A DNA stretch of 64,000 nucleotides from an uncultured Collinsella sp. (GCA_959599915.1 CAUGJE010000001.1:186001-250000), one strand, 5' to 3'. Numbered from the stretch's first letter, positions 40,854-50,114 are shown. Notes: a model not told the origin generated them from the sequence alone. Program-made: numbers and translations.

Positions 40854-41627
40854 ATGGGCAACTTGAACAACGGCGCGCTCGAGCGCAACGACTCACGTCG
40901 CGTGGCACTGGTCACGGGCGGCTCGCGGGGTATCGGCCGCGCCTGCGCTGTCGGTCTGGCGGAGGACGGCTTTGATATCGCCGTCGTCTATGCCGGCAGC
41001 GTCGATGCGGCGCGCAAGACGTGCGAAGCCTGTGAGGCGGTTGGCGCCACGGCACGCGCATATCAATGCGACGTGGCCGATCCCGCTGCCGTCAACGCGT
41101 GCGTGGAAGCGGTCCTCAACGACTTTGGTTCCATTTGGGCGCTCGTCAACAACGCCGGCATCACCCGCGATGGCCTGCTCATGCGCATGGGCGATGACGC
41201 ATTCGATCGCGTGCTCGATGTCAATCTCAAGGGAACATTCAATATGACGCGCGCGCTCACCAAGACCTTTATGCGCCAGCGCGGCGGTTGCGTCGTCAAC
41301 ATGAGCTCGGTCGTGGGCCTGATGGGCAATGCCGGGCAAGCCAACTACGCTGCTTCCAAGGCGGGCGTGATAGGGCTTACCAAGGCGGTGGCGCGCGAGC
41401 TTGCGCCTCGTGGCGTACGAGCGAACGCGGTCGCCCCCGGGTTTGTCGAGACAGATATGACGGCAAAGCTCTCGGAGAAGGTGCGTACGGCAACCGAGGA
41501 ACAGATTCCCCTTAAGCGCATGGCACGTCCCGAGGAAGTGGCCAGCGTGGTGCGCTTTTTAGCGAGCGATGCGGCTGCTTACATTACGGGCGAGGTCGTG
41601 CGCGTCGACGGCGGAATGGCGATGTAG
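40854..41627 (+). CDS. fabG: 3-oxoacyl-ACP reductase
   Basis: A 257-residue short-chain dehydrogenase. The cofactor motif TGGSRGIGRA, NNAG (LVNNAGITRDGLLMRM), the catalytic serine in NMSSVVGLMGN and the YAASKAG tyrosine-lysine pair are all present. It reduces the 3-keto group of acyl-ACP with NADPH. The first 13 residues form an extra polar head. GAAAGGA lies before ATG 40854. Operon position 30 bases after fabD. Confidence 0.94.
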   Translation: MGNLNNGALERNDSRRVALVTGGSRGIGRACAVGLAEDGFDIAVVYAGSVDAARKTCEACEAVGATARAYQCDVADPAAVNACVEAVLNDFGSIWALVNNAGITRDGLLMRMGDDAFDRVLDVNLKGTFNMTRALTKTFMRQRGGCVVNMSSVVGLMGNAGQANYAASKAGVIGLTKAVARELAPRGVRANAVAPGFVETDMTAKLSEKVRTATEEQIPLKRMARPEEVASVVRFLASDAAAYITGEVVRVDGGMAM

Positions 41628-41666
41628 AAACCAGGGCCGAAGAACGGCTTGGATGAGGAGACCATG

Positions 41667-42914
41667 ATGGAACAGAGAGTTGCAATCACCGGCATCGGTG
41701 CCGTATCGCCGCTCGGCAACACCGCGCTTGCCACCTGGGCGGCCATGTGCGCCGGGACCTGTGGCATCGGCCCGATCACGCACTTCGATACCGATGCGTT
41801 TACCGTCAAGGTGGCGGCCGAAGTCAAGGGCTTTGACGGCAACGAGTACTTTGGCAAGCGTGACGCCAAGCATCTGGACCCCTGCGTTCAGTTTGCGATG
41901 GCGGCTTCGGACGAGGCAATGCACGATGCGGGCTTTGATGTCGAAGGCGCCATCGATCGTGAGCGCCTGGGCGTCTACGTGGGCTCGGGCGTGGGCGGCA
42001 TGACGACGCTCGTCGACAACGTCCACACGATCGCCGATCGTGGACCTCGCCGCGCATCGCCCTATATGATTGCGATGATGATCCCCAACATGGCTTCGGG
42101 CAATATCGCGATCCGCCACAAGGCAAAGGGACCGACCCTGCCAGTCGTGACTGCTTGCGCGACCTCGGCCCATGCGGTGGGCGAGGCGTTCCGCGCCATC
42201 AAGCACGGCTATGCCGACGCGATCCTCGCGGGCGGCGCCGAGGCGGCCATTATCCCCGATGCCGTTGCAGGCTTTACGTCCTGCCGCGCATTGACCACCA
42301 ACCCCGATCCTGCGACGGCTTGCCGCCCGTTCGATGCAGACCGCGACGGCTTTGTGATGGGCGAGGGCGCTTGCGTGCTGGTACTCGAGAGCATGGAACA
42401 TGCGCAGGCGCGCGGTGCGCACATTTATGCCGAGGTCGTGGGCTACGGCAACACCGATGATGCTTATCACATCACGAGTCCCGATCCCGAGGCCGCCGGC
42501 ATTGCCCGCGCGATATCGCTGGCGGTGGCCGAGGGCGACGTCAAGCCTTCCGAGGGCCTCTACATCAATGCCCACGGCACCTCGACCAAGCTTAATGATT
42601 CGTCCGAGACGGCGGGCATTAAGCGAGCGCTCGGCGAGGACGCGGCGCGCGCCGCACATGTCTCGTCGACCAAGTCGATGACGGGGCACATGATCGGTGC
42701 CACGGGGGCCATCGAGGTCATGGCCTGCGCCATGGCACTCGAGCAGGGCGTGGTGCCGCCGACCATTAACTACCACACGCCCGATTCCGCCTGCGATCTT
42801 GATTACACGCCCAATCGCGCGGTTCGCGCCGACCTTACCTGGGCGCTTTCGACCAACCTGGGCTTTGGCGGGCACAACGCCACCATCGCGCTGCGTAGAT
42901 ATACGAGGAGCTAG
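41667..42914 (+). CDS. fabF: Beta-ketoacyl-ACP synthase II
   Basis: A 415-residue elongating condensing enzyme. The catalytic triad is visible as Cys in VTACATSAHAVGEA, His in NAHGTSTKLND and His in STKSMTGHMIGATGAIE. FabF carries most elongation cycles in such organisms. Of two adjacent ATG codons, 41667 is at a better distance from GAGGAG; an in-frame TTG at 41649 is unlikely. It is 40 bases after fabG and four bases before accB. Confidence 0.94.
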   Translation: MEQRVAITGIGAVSPLGNTALATWAAMCAGTCGIGPITHFDTDAFTVKVAAEVKGFDGNEYFGKRDAKHLDPCVQFAMAASDEAMHDAGFDVEGAIDRERLGVYVGSGVGGMTTLVDNVHTIADRGPRRASPYMIAMMIPNMASGNIAIRHKAKGPTLPVVTACATSAHAVGEAFRAIKHGYADAILAGGAEAAIIPDAVAGFTSCRALTTNPDPATACRPFDADRDGFVMGEGACVLVLESMEHAQARGAHIYAEVVGYGNTDDAYHITSPDPEAAGIARAISLAVAEGDVKPSEGLYINAHGTSTKLNDSSETAGIKRALGEDAARAAHVSSTKSMTGHMIGATGAIEVMACAMALEQGVVPPTINYHTPDSACDLDYTPNRAVRADLTWALSTNLGFGGHNATIALRRYTRS

Positions 42915-42917
42915 AGC

Positions 42918-43391
42918 ATGGATTCCAAAAGACTTGCCGAGATAGCCGATGTGATGGAGGACCGCGGCCTCACGCGCGTACGCGTTGAGGAGCCCGATGG
43001 CACCGCGGTCGAACTCGAGCGCGCGAGTGTGGCGCAGCCGGTTGCCGTGCCCATGCCTATGCCGAGCGCCATGGCCGCTCAAGTTGCAGCTCCCACAGTC
43101 GCGCCTGCCGCACCGGAACCCGCCACGCAGACACCTGCCGCCGCGCCGGAGCCCAAGGGCACCGAGGTGACTGCTCCCATGGTGGGCGTCTTCTATGCTG
43201 CCCCTGCGCCGGGCGACGAGCCATTTGTGCGCGTGGGCTCCAAGGTCAAGGCCGGCGAGACCCTCTGCATCATCGAGGCCATGAAGGTTCTCAACGAGGT
43301 GACGGCCGAGGCAGACGGTGAGGTGCTCGAGATCTGCGTGGCCGACGGCGACCTCGTGGAGTTTGGCAGCTGCCTCATGAGGATCGGATAG
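42918..43391 (+). CDS. accB: Biotin carboxyl carrier protein of acetyl-CoA carboxylase
   Basis: A 157-residue BCCP. An N-terminal dimerisation segment is joined by an Ala/Pro linker (about 40-75) to the biotinyl domain, with the biotinylated lysine in IIEAMKVLNEV near residue 120. BirA encoded at 36761 would modify it. It starts four bases after fabF and is followed by fabZ. Confidence 0.94.
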   Translation: MDSKRLAEIADVMEDRGLTRVRVEEPDGTAVELERASVAQPVAVPMPMPSAMAAQVAAPTVAPAAPEPATQTPAAAPEPKGTEVTAPMVGVFYAAPAPGDEPFVRVGSKVKAGETLCIIEAMKVLNEVTAEADGEVLEICVADGDLVEFGSCLMRIG

Positions 43392-43400
43392 GTGATATCC

Positions 43401-43823
43401 ATGAACAAAGAAGAGCTCAAGAAGCTGTTACCGCATCGCGAGCCGATGCTTTTGCTCGACGAAGCCGAGCTGGTGGGCGACGAGGCCCACGGCAAGATCA
43501 CGATTACAGGCGACGAGTACTTTTTGCAGGGACATTTTCCGGGAAACCCGGTCGTTCCCGGCGTGATTCAGTGCGAGATGCTCGCCCAGAACTGCTGCGT
43601 GCTGCTGATGGGCGATGAGGAGGCGCGCGGCGCGACGCCGTTCTACACGAGTCTGGACAAGGTGCGCTTTAAGCGTCCGGTGCGCCCGGGCGACACGGTG
43701 GATCTAGTGTGCTCCATCACGCGTGCGCGCGGGCCGTTCCGCTTTGCGACGGGTACTGCGAGCGTCAACGGTGAGGTTTGCTGCCGCGCCGATATGTCTT
43801 TTGCACTCATGCACGAAAGTTAA
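43401..43823 (+). CDS. fabZ: 3-hydroxyacyl-ACP dehydratase
   Basis: A 140-residue hot-dog-fold dehydratase. LLPHREPMLLLDE opens the protein and GHFPGNPVVPGVIQCEMLAQ carries the active-site His and Glu. It makes the enoyl-ACP reduced by FabK. ATG 43401 is six bases after AGGTG; an in-frame GTG at 43392 follows directly on the accB stop codon and lacks a site. Confidence 0.93.
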   Translation: MNKEELKKLLPHREPMLLLDEAELVGDEAHGKITITGDEYFLQGHFPGNPVVPGVIQCEMLAQNCCVLLMGDEEARGATPFYTSLDKVRFKRPVRPGDTVDLVCSITRARGPFRFATGTASVNGEVCCRADMSFALMHES

Positions 43824-43833
43824 GGAAGGCTCC

Positions 43834-45177
43834 ATGTTCGACAAAGTGCTCATCGCCAACCGCGGCGAAGTCGCGGTCCGTGTTATCCGCGCGTGCCGCG
43901 ATATGGGCATCAAGACCGTCGCCGTTTATTCCACGGCCGATGCGGACGCGCTACACGTGCAGCTTGCCGACGAGGCGTATTGCATCGGCGGCCCGCGTCT
44001 TGCCGAGAGCTACCTCAACGACGATGCCGTGCTCACCTGTGCCGTAAAGTCGGGAGCTAAGGCAATTCATCCCGGCTATGGCTTCTTTTCCGAGAAGGCG
44101 AGCTTCGTGCGCGACTGCGACAAGTTCGGTCTGGCGTTTGTCGGTCCTTCGGCCGAGGTGATCGACAGCATGGGCGACAAGGACGCCGCACGCCGAACGG
44201 CCGCTGCTGCGGGCGTGCCCATCGTGCCGGGCTGCGATTTGCTCAAAAGCCCCGAGGAAGCAACGGCCGAGGCCGAGCGCATCGGCTGCCCCGTGCTTAT
44301 TAAGGCGCGCGCGGGCGGCGGCGGTCGCGGTATTCGCAAGGTCGAGCGCGTGGAAGATGCGGCAAAGGCGTTCATCGAGGCGCGTGCCGAGGGTGAGGCC
44401 GTTTTTGGCGACGGCGAGTGCTACATGGAGAAGTTCGTTGCGCCGGCGCATCACGTTGAGGTACAGATTATGGCCGATAAGCAGGGCCATGTGTTTTCGC
44501 TCGGCGAGCGCGAGTGCTCGGTGCAGCGCCGCAACCAAAAGCTGATCGAGGAGAGCCCCGCGCCGTGCCTCGACGGACGCGATGATATTCGTGCCCGTAT
44601 GCACAAGGCCGCGCGCGACCTGGCTCGTGCCGTTGGCTATGAGGGCGCTGGCACCATCGAGTTTTTGTACTCAGATGACGGCAATTTCTACTTTATGGAA
44701 ATGAACACGCGCTTGCAGGTGGAGCATCCGGTTACGGAGTTTGTGACCGATACCGACCTGGTTAAGTGGCAGCTGCGCGTGGCTGCCGGCCAGCCTCTGC
44801 CCTTTGAGCAGGAGGACGTACCGATCCGCAACCACGCCATGGAGTGCCGCATCAATGCCGAAACGCCGGACTTTCTACCGTCATGTGGAACGGTCACCGC
44901 GTTGCGTGTGCCGGGTGGTCCGCGCGTGCGCTGGGATTCCGCCATGTTTACCGGAGCGAAAGTTCCGCCGTACTACGACTCCATGCTCGGCAAGCTCATC
45001 GTGTGCGCGCCCACGCGTGACGGTGCCATTCGCAAGATGCGCTCGGCCCTGGGCGAGCTCGTGATTGAGGGCGTGAGCGAAAATAGCGAGCTTCAGCTCG
45101 ACGTGCTGGCAAACGACGAGTTTTTGTCGGGCATGTATCACACCGATCTGATGGGGCATCTCTATGCTGATGAATAG
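43834..45177 (+). CDS. accC: Biotin carboxylase subunit of acetyl-CoA carboxylase
   Basis: A 447-residue ATP-grasp enzyme that carboxylates biotin on AccB. FDKVLIANRGEVAVRVIRA opens the protein; the glycine-rich loop KARAGGGGRGIRKV and the MEMNTRLQVEHPVTE catalytic block are intact. AAGGAAGG precedes ATG 43834. Its last 14 bases overlap the start of accDA. Confidence 0.96.
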   Translation: MFDKVLIANRGEVAVRVIRACRDMGIKTVAVYSTADADALHVQLADEAYCIGGPRLAESYLNDDAVLTCAVKSGAKAIHPGYGFFSEKASFVRDCDKFGLAFVGPSAEVIDSMGDKDAARRTAAAAGVPIVPGCDLLKSPEEATAEAERIGCPVLIKARAGGGGRGIRKVERVEDAAKAFIEARAEGEAVFGDGECYMEKFVAPAHHVEVQIMADKQGHVFSLGERECSVQRRNQKLIEESPAPCLDGRDDIRARMHKAARDLARAVGYEGAGTIEFLYSDDGNFYFMEMNTRLQVEHPVTEFVTDTDLVKWQLRVAAGQPLPFEQEDVPIRNHAMECRINAETPDFLPSCGTVTALRVPGGPRVRWDSAMFTGAKVPPYYDSMLGKLIVCAPTRDGAIRKMRSALGELVIEGVSENSELQLDVLANDEFLSGMYHTDLMGHLYADE

Positions 45178-46888
45178 AAAAGCGAAGACGGTCAATGTCC
45201 TTGAGGGGCCGATAACCGAGTCGTGCGCCGAGTTCCCCGCGCGCCACGTGTTTGTCAAATGCCCGGAGTGCCGCCGTGTGATCGATGAGGCGCGCCTGCA
45301 CGACAACCTCGAGGTCTGCCCTCGTTGCGGCAAACACTTTCGCGTGAGCGGTCGCGCGCGCATGCGCATGACGGTCGACGCGGGTACCTTTGAGGAATGG
45401 GATGCCAATCTGGCGTCGAAGGACTTCCTCTCGTTTCCCGGTTATGCCGACAAGCTTAAGAGCGTGAGCGAGCGTTCGGGCGAGCGCGATGCCGTTGTGT
45501 GCGGCAGGGGCAAAATCTGCGGCTGCGATACCGCGCTCTTCTTTATGGATGCCAACTTTATGATGGGCTCAATGGGCTCCGTGGTGGGCGAGAAGATCTG
45601 TCGTGTCTTTGAGCGCGCGGCCGAGTTGGGGCTGCCGGTCGTTGGCTTTACCGTATCGGGCGGCGCCCGCATGCAGGAGGGCGTGATCTCGCTCATGCAG
45701 ATGGCCAAGATTTCTGCGGCGGTTAGGCGCCACAGCGAGGCGGGCGGCCTGTATATCACGGTGCTCACCGATCCCACGACCGGAGGTGTAACCGCGAGCT
45801 TTGCCATGGAGGGCGACATTATCCTGGCCGAGCCCGATGCCCTGACGGCATTTGCCGGCCCGCGCGTGATCGAGCAGAACATGCACAAGCGCCTGCCCAA
45901 GGGATTCCAGCGCTCCGAGTTTTTGCTGGAGCACGGCTTTTGCGATGCCGTTGTTCCGCGTGGCGAGATTGCGCTCACGGTAGGCGAGCTGTTGGTGCTG
46001 CACGAAGGGCACGCGCCCGGCCTGGGGGCACCGCATGAGATCGTGCATACGGGTCGCCGCGGCAAAAAGTTGGGACACTTGTTTAAGCGCTCGGCCGCAC
46101 CAAAAACCGCGCTCGAGATTGTTAAGCAGACCCGCTCGGCAGATCGCGCCACGGCAGGCGAGATGATCTCGCTGGGCCTGGATGGATTTGTGGAGCTGCA
46201 CGGCGACCGCTACTTTGGCGACGACGCTGCTGTGGTGGCTGGCATTGGCTGGAAAGACGGATGCCCCGTAACGGTCATCGCCATCGAGCGCGGCACCACG
46301 ACCAAAGAGCGCATGCGTCGCAACTTTGGTATGGCACATCCCGAGGGCTACCGCAAAGCGCGTCGCCTTATGCGCCAGGCCGAAAAGTTTGGTCGACCGG
46401 TTCTGTGCCTGGTCGATACTTCGGGCGCGTTTTGCGGCATCGGTGCCGAGGAACGCGGCCAGGGCGAGGCGATTGCCCAGAATCTCATGGAGATGAGCGG
46501 CCTTAAGACGCCGATTGTCTCGGTGGTGACAGGCGAGGGCGGCTCTGGTGGCGCGCTGGCGCTATCCGTGGCCGACCGCATCCTGATGCTCTCGAGCTCG
46601 GCCTATTCGGTCGTGAGCCCCGAGGCCTGTGCGTCGATCCTGTGGAAGGATACCGACCGCGCGAATGAGGCCGCCGAGGCGCTTAAGCTCACAGCCCCCG
46701 ATCTGCTGGCGCTCGGCATCATCGACGGCATTGTTGACGATAGGGGCCTGTCGCATGAGGAGATCGCCGGTGTCGTCATGTCCTCGGCATTTGATGCCTT
46801 CGATACGCTTGGGCAGCTCGACGACGCGACCCTCACAAACCTCCGCTACGAAAAGTACCGCGCAATCGGTCAGTACCGCACGATGTGA
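45164..46888 (+). CDS. accDA: Acetyl-CoA carboxylase carboxyltransferase, fused beta-alpha subunits
   Basis: A 574-residue fusion of AccD and AccA. Residues 33-55 form the AccD zinc ribbon (CPEC ... CPRC), followed by the beta carboxyltransferase core (MGSMGSVVG, SGGARMQEG). From about residue 300 the AccA part begins: DGFVELHGDRYFGDDAAVV, GMAHPEGYRKARRLM and TGEGGSGGALALSVADRI. It transfers carboxylate from biotin to acetyl-CoA, making malonyl-CoA. The two subunits are separate in E. coli; this open frame is continuous, so it is a true fusion. Start may be 45164 or the ATG two codons later. The stop codon lies inside a small inverted repeat. Confidence 0.95.
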   Translation: MLMNRKAKTVNVLEGPITESCAEFPARHVFVKCPECRRVIDEARLHDNLEVCPRCGKHFRVSGRARMRMTVDAGTFEEWDANLASKDFLSFPGYADKLKSVSERSGERDAVVCGRGKICGCDTALFFMDANFMMGSMGSVVGEKICRVFERAAELGLPVVGFTVSGGARMQEGVISLMQMAKISAAVRRHSEAGGLYITVLTDPTTGGVTASFAMEGDIILAEPDALTAFAGPRVIEQNMHKRLPKGFQRSEFLLEHGFCDAVVPRGEIALTVGELLVLHEGHAPGLGAPHEIVHTGRRGKKLGHLFKRSAAPKTALEIVKQTRSADRATAGEMISLGLDGFVELHGDRYFGDDAAVVAGIGWKDGCPVTVIAIERGTTTKERMRRNFGMAHPEGYRKARRLMRQAEKFGRPVLCLVDTSGAFCGIGAEERGQGEAIAQNLMEMSGLKTPIVSVVTGEGGSGGALALSVADRILMLSSSAYSVVSPEACASILWKDTDRANEAAEALKLTAPDLLALGIIDGIVDDRGLSHEEIAGVVMSSAFDAFDTLGQLDDATLTNLRYEKYRAIGQYRTM

Positions 46889-46912
46889 CAAAGGGACAGT
46901 CCGCATGTCACA
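46884..46912. repeat. Small inverted repeat with GGGACAG over the accDA stop codon
   Basis: TGTGACA (46884-46890) and TGTCACA (46906-46912) flank AAGGGACAGTCCGCA. The accDA stop codon TGA is part of the left arm. A second TGTCACA begins near 46929, at the next gene's start. Confidence 0.6.
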
Positions 46913-46928
46913 TTGGGAAAGGCGTTCC

Positions 46929-48143
46929 ATGTCACAAGTTTCTAACACCTCGTTTACAACGACGGTTTCATCAAACGCCATGGCCGTGGTGGACTATCTG
47001 TCCAAAAGCATGATGTCGGCGTTGCCGTTTATTGTCTGCGCGGCGCTGTTCCGCACCGTTGCCGTCATTATGGGCGAAGGCATGTTTGGTCTATGGCCTG
47101 CCGATTCCGAAATCTATCGCCTGTTTTACAGCTGGCTGTATAACGCTGGCTATTACTTTTTGCCCATCTATCTTGGTTGGGCCGCTGCCCGCCAGCTCGG
47201 TTGCTCGGAGCAGCTGGGCATGATGCTGGGCGGCGTATTGATTGTGCCCGATCTGCTTAAGCTCGTTGATGCCGCATCGACGACGGGGGCATCGATGACT
47301 TTCGTGTATGGTCTACTTCCCGCGCCGGTCAACGATTACACGACGACTGTTATTCCGGTTCTCATCTCGGTGCCCGTGCTATGGCAGGTGGAGCGTTTCT
47401 TTAAGCGCACTATCCCTCAGGCTGTGGCGTTTTCTTTTGTACCGTTTGCAACCATGCTTGTCATGGTTCCGGTGTCGCTGTGTGTTACGGCGCCGGCAGG
47501 CAGCTATCTGGGCATGCTGTTGGGACAGCTTATGTTTATGCTTGGCAATTCCGGTGGCATCGTGTCGCTGCTCACGCTCATGGGGCTTGCCGCGGGCTGG
47601 GAGTTTCTTAAGATCGCGGGTGTCAGCAACGTTGTCCTATCGCTCGCCTATGCGCAGTTTATGGGTGTGGGAACGGATTCGTGCATCCTGATCGCCGCGA
47701 CGATGGCAACGTTCGCCGTTTGGGGTATGCCCTTTGGCGCGTCGCTCCGCGTTGCGGATAAGGACGAGAAGGCGCTCATGTTGGGCTATTCAATCTCGGG
47801 TATTCTTGGCGGCGTAAGCGAGCCAGCGCTGTACGGATGCGGCTTTAAATATGGCAGGTGTCTGACGTGCATGGCCGTTGGCGGCGCCGTCGGAGGCCTT
47901 GTTGCGGCCGTAGGCCACGTTACGGCTTATACCATCGGTATGACGAATGTTCTTATGGTCATTGGCTTTGCCACGGGCGGCATCTCGAATCTGCTGTGGT
48001 GCTGCGCTGCCGGCGGCGCAGCATTTGCGGTGTCTGCGGCGCTGAGCTGCTGTTTTGGCGTGGTGCCGACAAAGATGCAGGCGGCAGAAGACGCAGCTGA
48101 TTCGCTCGAAACAGTGGCGAGCGCTGCTGAAGCAAGCGCATAA
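46929..48143 (+). CDS. PTS EIIC membrane component (glucose/beta-glucoside superfamily)
   Basis: A 404-residue membrane protein with about ten helices. LGGVSEPALYGCGFKYG near residue 310 corresponds to the conserved GxxEP substrate motif of glucose-superfamily EIIC proteins. It lacks the EIIB domain normally fused or adjacent, so a separate EIIB (and perhaps the lone EIIA at 5564) would have to serve it, if it is phosphotransferase-active at all. ATG 46929 follows GGAAAGG; an earlier in-frame ATG at 46905 is possible. The substrate is unknown. Confidence 0.8.
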   Translation: MSQVSNTSFTTTVSSNAMAVVDYLSKSMMSALPFIVCAALFRTVAVIMGEGMFGLWPADSEIYRLFYSWLYNAGYYFLPIYLGWAAARQLGCSEQLGMMLGGVLIVPDLLKLVDAASTTGASMTFVYGLLPAPVNDYTTTVIPVLISVPVLWQVERFFKRTIPQAVAFSFVPFATMLVMVPVSLCVTAPAGSYLGMLLGQLMFMLGNSGGIVSLLTLMGLAAGWEFLKIAGVSNVVLSLAYAQFMGVGTDSCILIAATMATFAVWGMPFGASLRVADKDEKALMLGYSISGILGGVSEPALYGCGFKYGRCLTCMAVGGAVGGLVAAVGHVTAYTIGMTNVLMVIGFATGGISNLLWCCAAGGAAFAVSAALSCCFGVVPTKMQAAEDAADSLETVASAAEASA

Positions 48144-48151
48144 ATCTGTGC

Positions 48152-48172
48152 GACAAAAGGACGATTCCTTTG
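48152..48172. repeat. Small inverted repeat after the EIIC gene
   Basis: GACAAAAGGA and TCCTTTGTC pair around a short loop (one bulge), just before the terminator. Confidence 0.35.
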
Positions 48173-48182
48173 TCATATTCCA

Positions 48183-48216
48183 AGGCTGCGGCCCGTGTGG
48201 GCTGCGGCCTTTTTGT
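48183..48216 (+). terminator. Terminator of the EIIC gene
   Basis: GGCTGCGGCCC pairs with GGGCTGCGGCC in 11 pairs including two G:U, followed by TTTTT. Confidence 0.75.
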
Positions 48217-48287
48217 ATCTGGAGGACAAAGTGGCTACACTACAATCCGTTTGAGCAATAGATATATAGGTAGTACCGTGGGGACTG

Positions 48288-49448
48288 ATGAGGATGGTCG
48301 AGTGGATTGTTCGTCGTGCGCAGGGCGACCGTGCGCGCGTGGGAACGTTGACGGGCATAGTGTGTATTCTCGCCAATGTTGCGCTTTGCGCTGCGAAGGG
48401 TGCAATTGGCGTGCTGTCGGGATCGGTTGCGATTGTGGCGGACGCCATGAACAACCTGTCCGATGCCAGCTCGAACATCGTGAGCGTGCTTGGCTTTAAG
48501 CTGGCGGGCAAGCCGGCCGACCCCGAGCATCCTTACGGACATGGCCGCTACGAGTATCTCTCGGGTCTGGTCGTGGCGGCGCTCGTGCTGCTGATTGGCG
48601 TTGAGCTGGTGAAGTCCTCGGTTGAGCGCATCATCCACCCCGAACCTGTCGAGTTCTCGCTTGCCCTGGTGGCAGTCTTGGTGCTTTCGATGATTGTTAA
48701 GCTCTGGATGGCGGCCCTCAACCAAAAGCTCGGCGATCGCATTGAGTCCGAGACGCTGCATGCGACCGCTCAGGACTCAAAGAACGATGTCCTAGCTACG
48801 GGTGCCGTGCTGGCGTGCGCAATTGTTTCGCAGGTGACGCACATCAATCTTGACGCATGGGTCGGCCTTGCCGTTGGCGCCTATATCGGCTGGAGCGGCT
48901 TTGAGCTCATCCAGGATACGGTGAGCCCGCTTTTGGGCCAGGCACCCGATCCAAAGCTGGTCAAGCACATTCGAGACAAGATCATGAGCTACCCCGGCGT
49001 TTTGGGCGTTCACGATTTGATGGTTCACGACTACGGCCCGGGCAGGAAGTTCGCAAGCGCTCACGCCGAGATGGCAGCCGAGGCCAGCCCGCTGGAAAGT
49101 CACGACACGCTCGATAACATCGAGCAGTCGTTTAGGGTCGAAGACGGCATGATCGTCACGCTCCATTACGATCCCATCGTGACCGATGACCCCAAGGTGG
49201 CGAGCATGCGTCTGCGCATCAACGCTATGGCTCAAGAGATTGATAGCCGCCTCTCGATCCACGACCTACGCTGTGTTCCGGGCCCCACGCATACCAACGT
49301 GATCTTTGACTGCGTACGTCCCTCGGATTTGGCGATGAGCGCCGAGGACCTGAAGCGCGCGCTGGCGAAACGGGTCGAATCGGAATATCCCAAGTCGGTC
49401 GCCAAGATCACGATCGACGAAGACTACGTAGGCCATACCCACGAGTAG
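48288..49448 (+). CDS. Cation diffusion facilitator family metal efflux protein
   Basis: A 386-residue CDF transporter. About six membrane helices lie in the first 215 residues, with the metal-site motifs VADAMNNLSDASSN (helix 2), HPYGHGRYEYL after it and ATAQDSKNDVLATG in helix 5. The cytoplasmic C-terminal domain (about 215-310) is followed by an unusual extra 75 residues with a second ferredoxin-like part. Such proteins export Zn, Mn, Fe or Co by proton exchange. The ribosome site is weak and ATG 48294 is an alternative start. Confidence 0.88.
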   Translation: MRMVEWIVRRAQGDRARVGTLTGIVCILANVALCAAKGAIGVLSGSVAIVADAMNNLSDASSNIVSVLGFKLAGKPADPEHPYGHGRYEYLSGLVVAALVLLIGVELVKSSVERIIHPEPVEFSLALVAVLVLSMIVKLWMAALNQKLGDRIESETLHATAQDSKNDVLATGAVLACAIVSQVTHINLDAWVGLAVGAYIGWSGFELIQDTVSPLLGQAPDPKLVKHIRDKIMSYPGVLGVHDLMVHDYGPGRKFASAHAEMAAEASPLESHDTLDNIEQSFRVEDGMIVTLHYDPIVTDDPKVASMRLRINAMAQEIDSRLSIHDLRCVPGPTHTNVIFDCVRPSDLAMSAEDLKRALAKRVESEYPKSVAKITIDEDYVGHTHE

Positions 49449-49487
49449 GGCTGTGCCAGCAAAGCAAGTTATACAGAAGGGGAGAGC

Positions 49488-50114
49488 ATGAAGCGTCTAT
49501 ATCTACTCCGCCACGGTCAGACAGAATTCAACGTTAAAAAGCTCGTCCAGGGCCGCTGCGATTCACCGCTGACCGACCTGGGTCGTCAGCAAGCCGGGAT
49601 GGCAGCCGCGTGGCTCAAAGCCCACAACGTCGTTCCCGACAAAGTGGTCTCTTCGCCCTTAGGCCGAGCCATGGACACGGCAAGTCTCGTCGCAACCGAA
49701 CTCCTCGGCCGGGATGCAGCAGTCGAGCCCTGCGAAGGCATCATCGAGCGCAGCTACGGCACCTTCGAAGAAGGCCCCCACGACGCCCTACCCACCGACG
49801 TCTGGGACCCCGGCGAGGACCTGATCCCATTTGGCGGAGAAGGAAGCCATGCCCTGCAGGAGCGCATGGTGGGCACCCTCACCAATCTCATGGACGCCGA
49901 GGGCATCGAAACCCTCCTAGCAGTAAGCCACGGCAGCGCCAGCCGCCAATTCATCAAAGCTGCAGCCCCAGAGGGCTTCGAGCTCCCAACAAAACTCCCC
50001 AACTGCGCCATTATGATTTTCGATTTTGATGAGGCGGAGCCACAAGTAGAGGGCGAGCCAATGCAATGCAAGTTCACCCTCCAGCAAATAGTGGACCCCC
50101 AACAAAGTCATTAG
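49488..50114 (+). CDS. Histidine phosphatase family protein (phosphoglycerate-mutase-like)
   Basis: A 208-residue enzyme with LYLLRHGQTEFN carrying the phosphorylated histidine, GIIERSYGTFEEG carrying the acid Glu, and LLAVSHGSASRQF carrying the second His. It is probably a phosphatase of small phosphorylated metabolites rather than a glycolytic mutase. The second half uses A- and C-ending codons (CTA, GCA, GTA) unlike its 5' part and most neighbours, resembling the 3' end of the aminotransferase gene at 18271. Its stop codon lies 38 bases before a long-hairpin element. A GGGGAG site supports ATG 49488. Confidence 0.9.
   Translation: MKRLYLLRHGQTEFNVKKLVQGRCDSPLTDLGRQQAGMAAAWLKAHNVVPDKVVSSPLGRAMDTASLVATELLGRDAAVEPCEGIIERSYGTFEEGPHDALPTDVWDPGEDLIPFGGEGSHALQERMVGTLTNLMDAEGIETLLAVSHGSASRQFIKAAAPEGFELPTKLPNCAIMIFDFDEAEPQVEGEPMQCKFTLQQIVDPQQSH

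Noticed and set aside
45164..46888. AccD-AccA fusion as a sequencing frameshift artefact
   Set aside because: The frame is continuous with normal codon use through the junction and no internal stop or ribosome site is seen.
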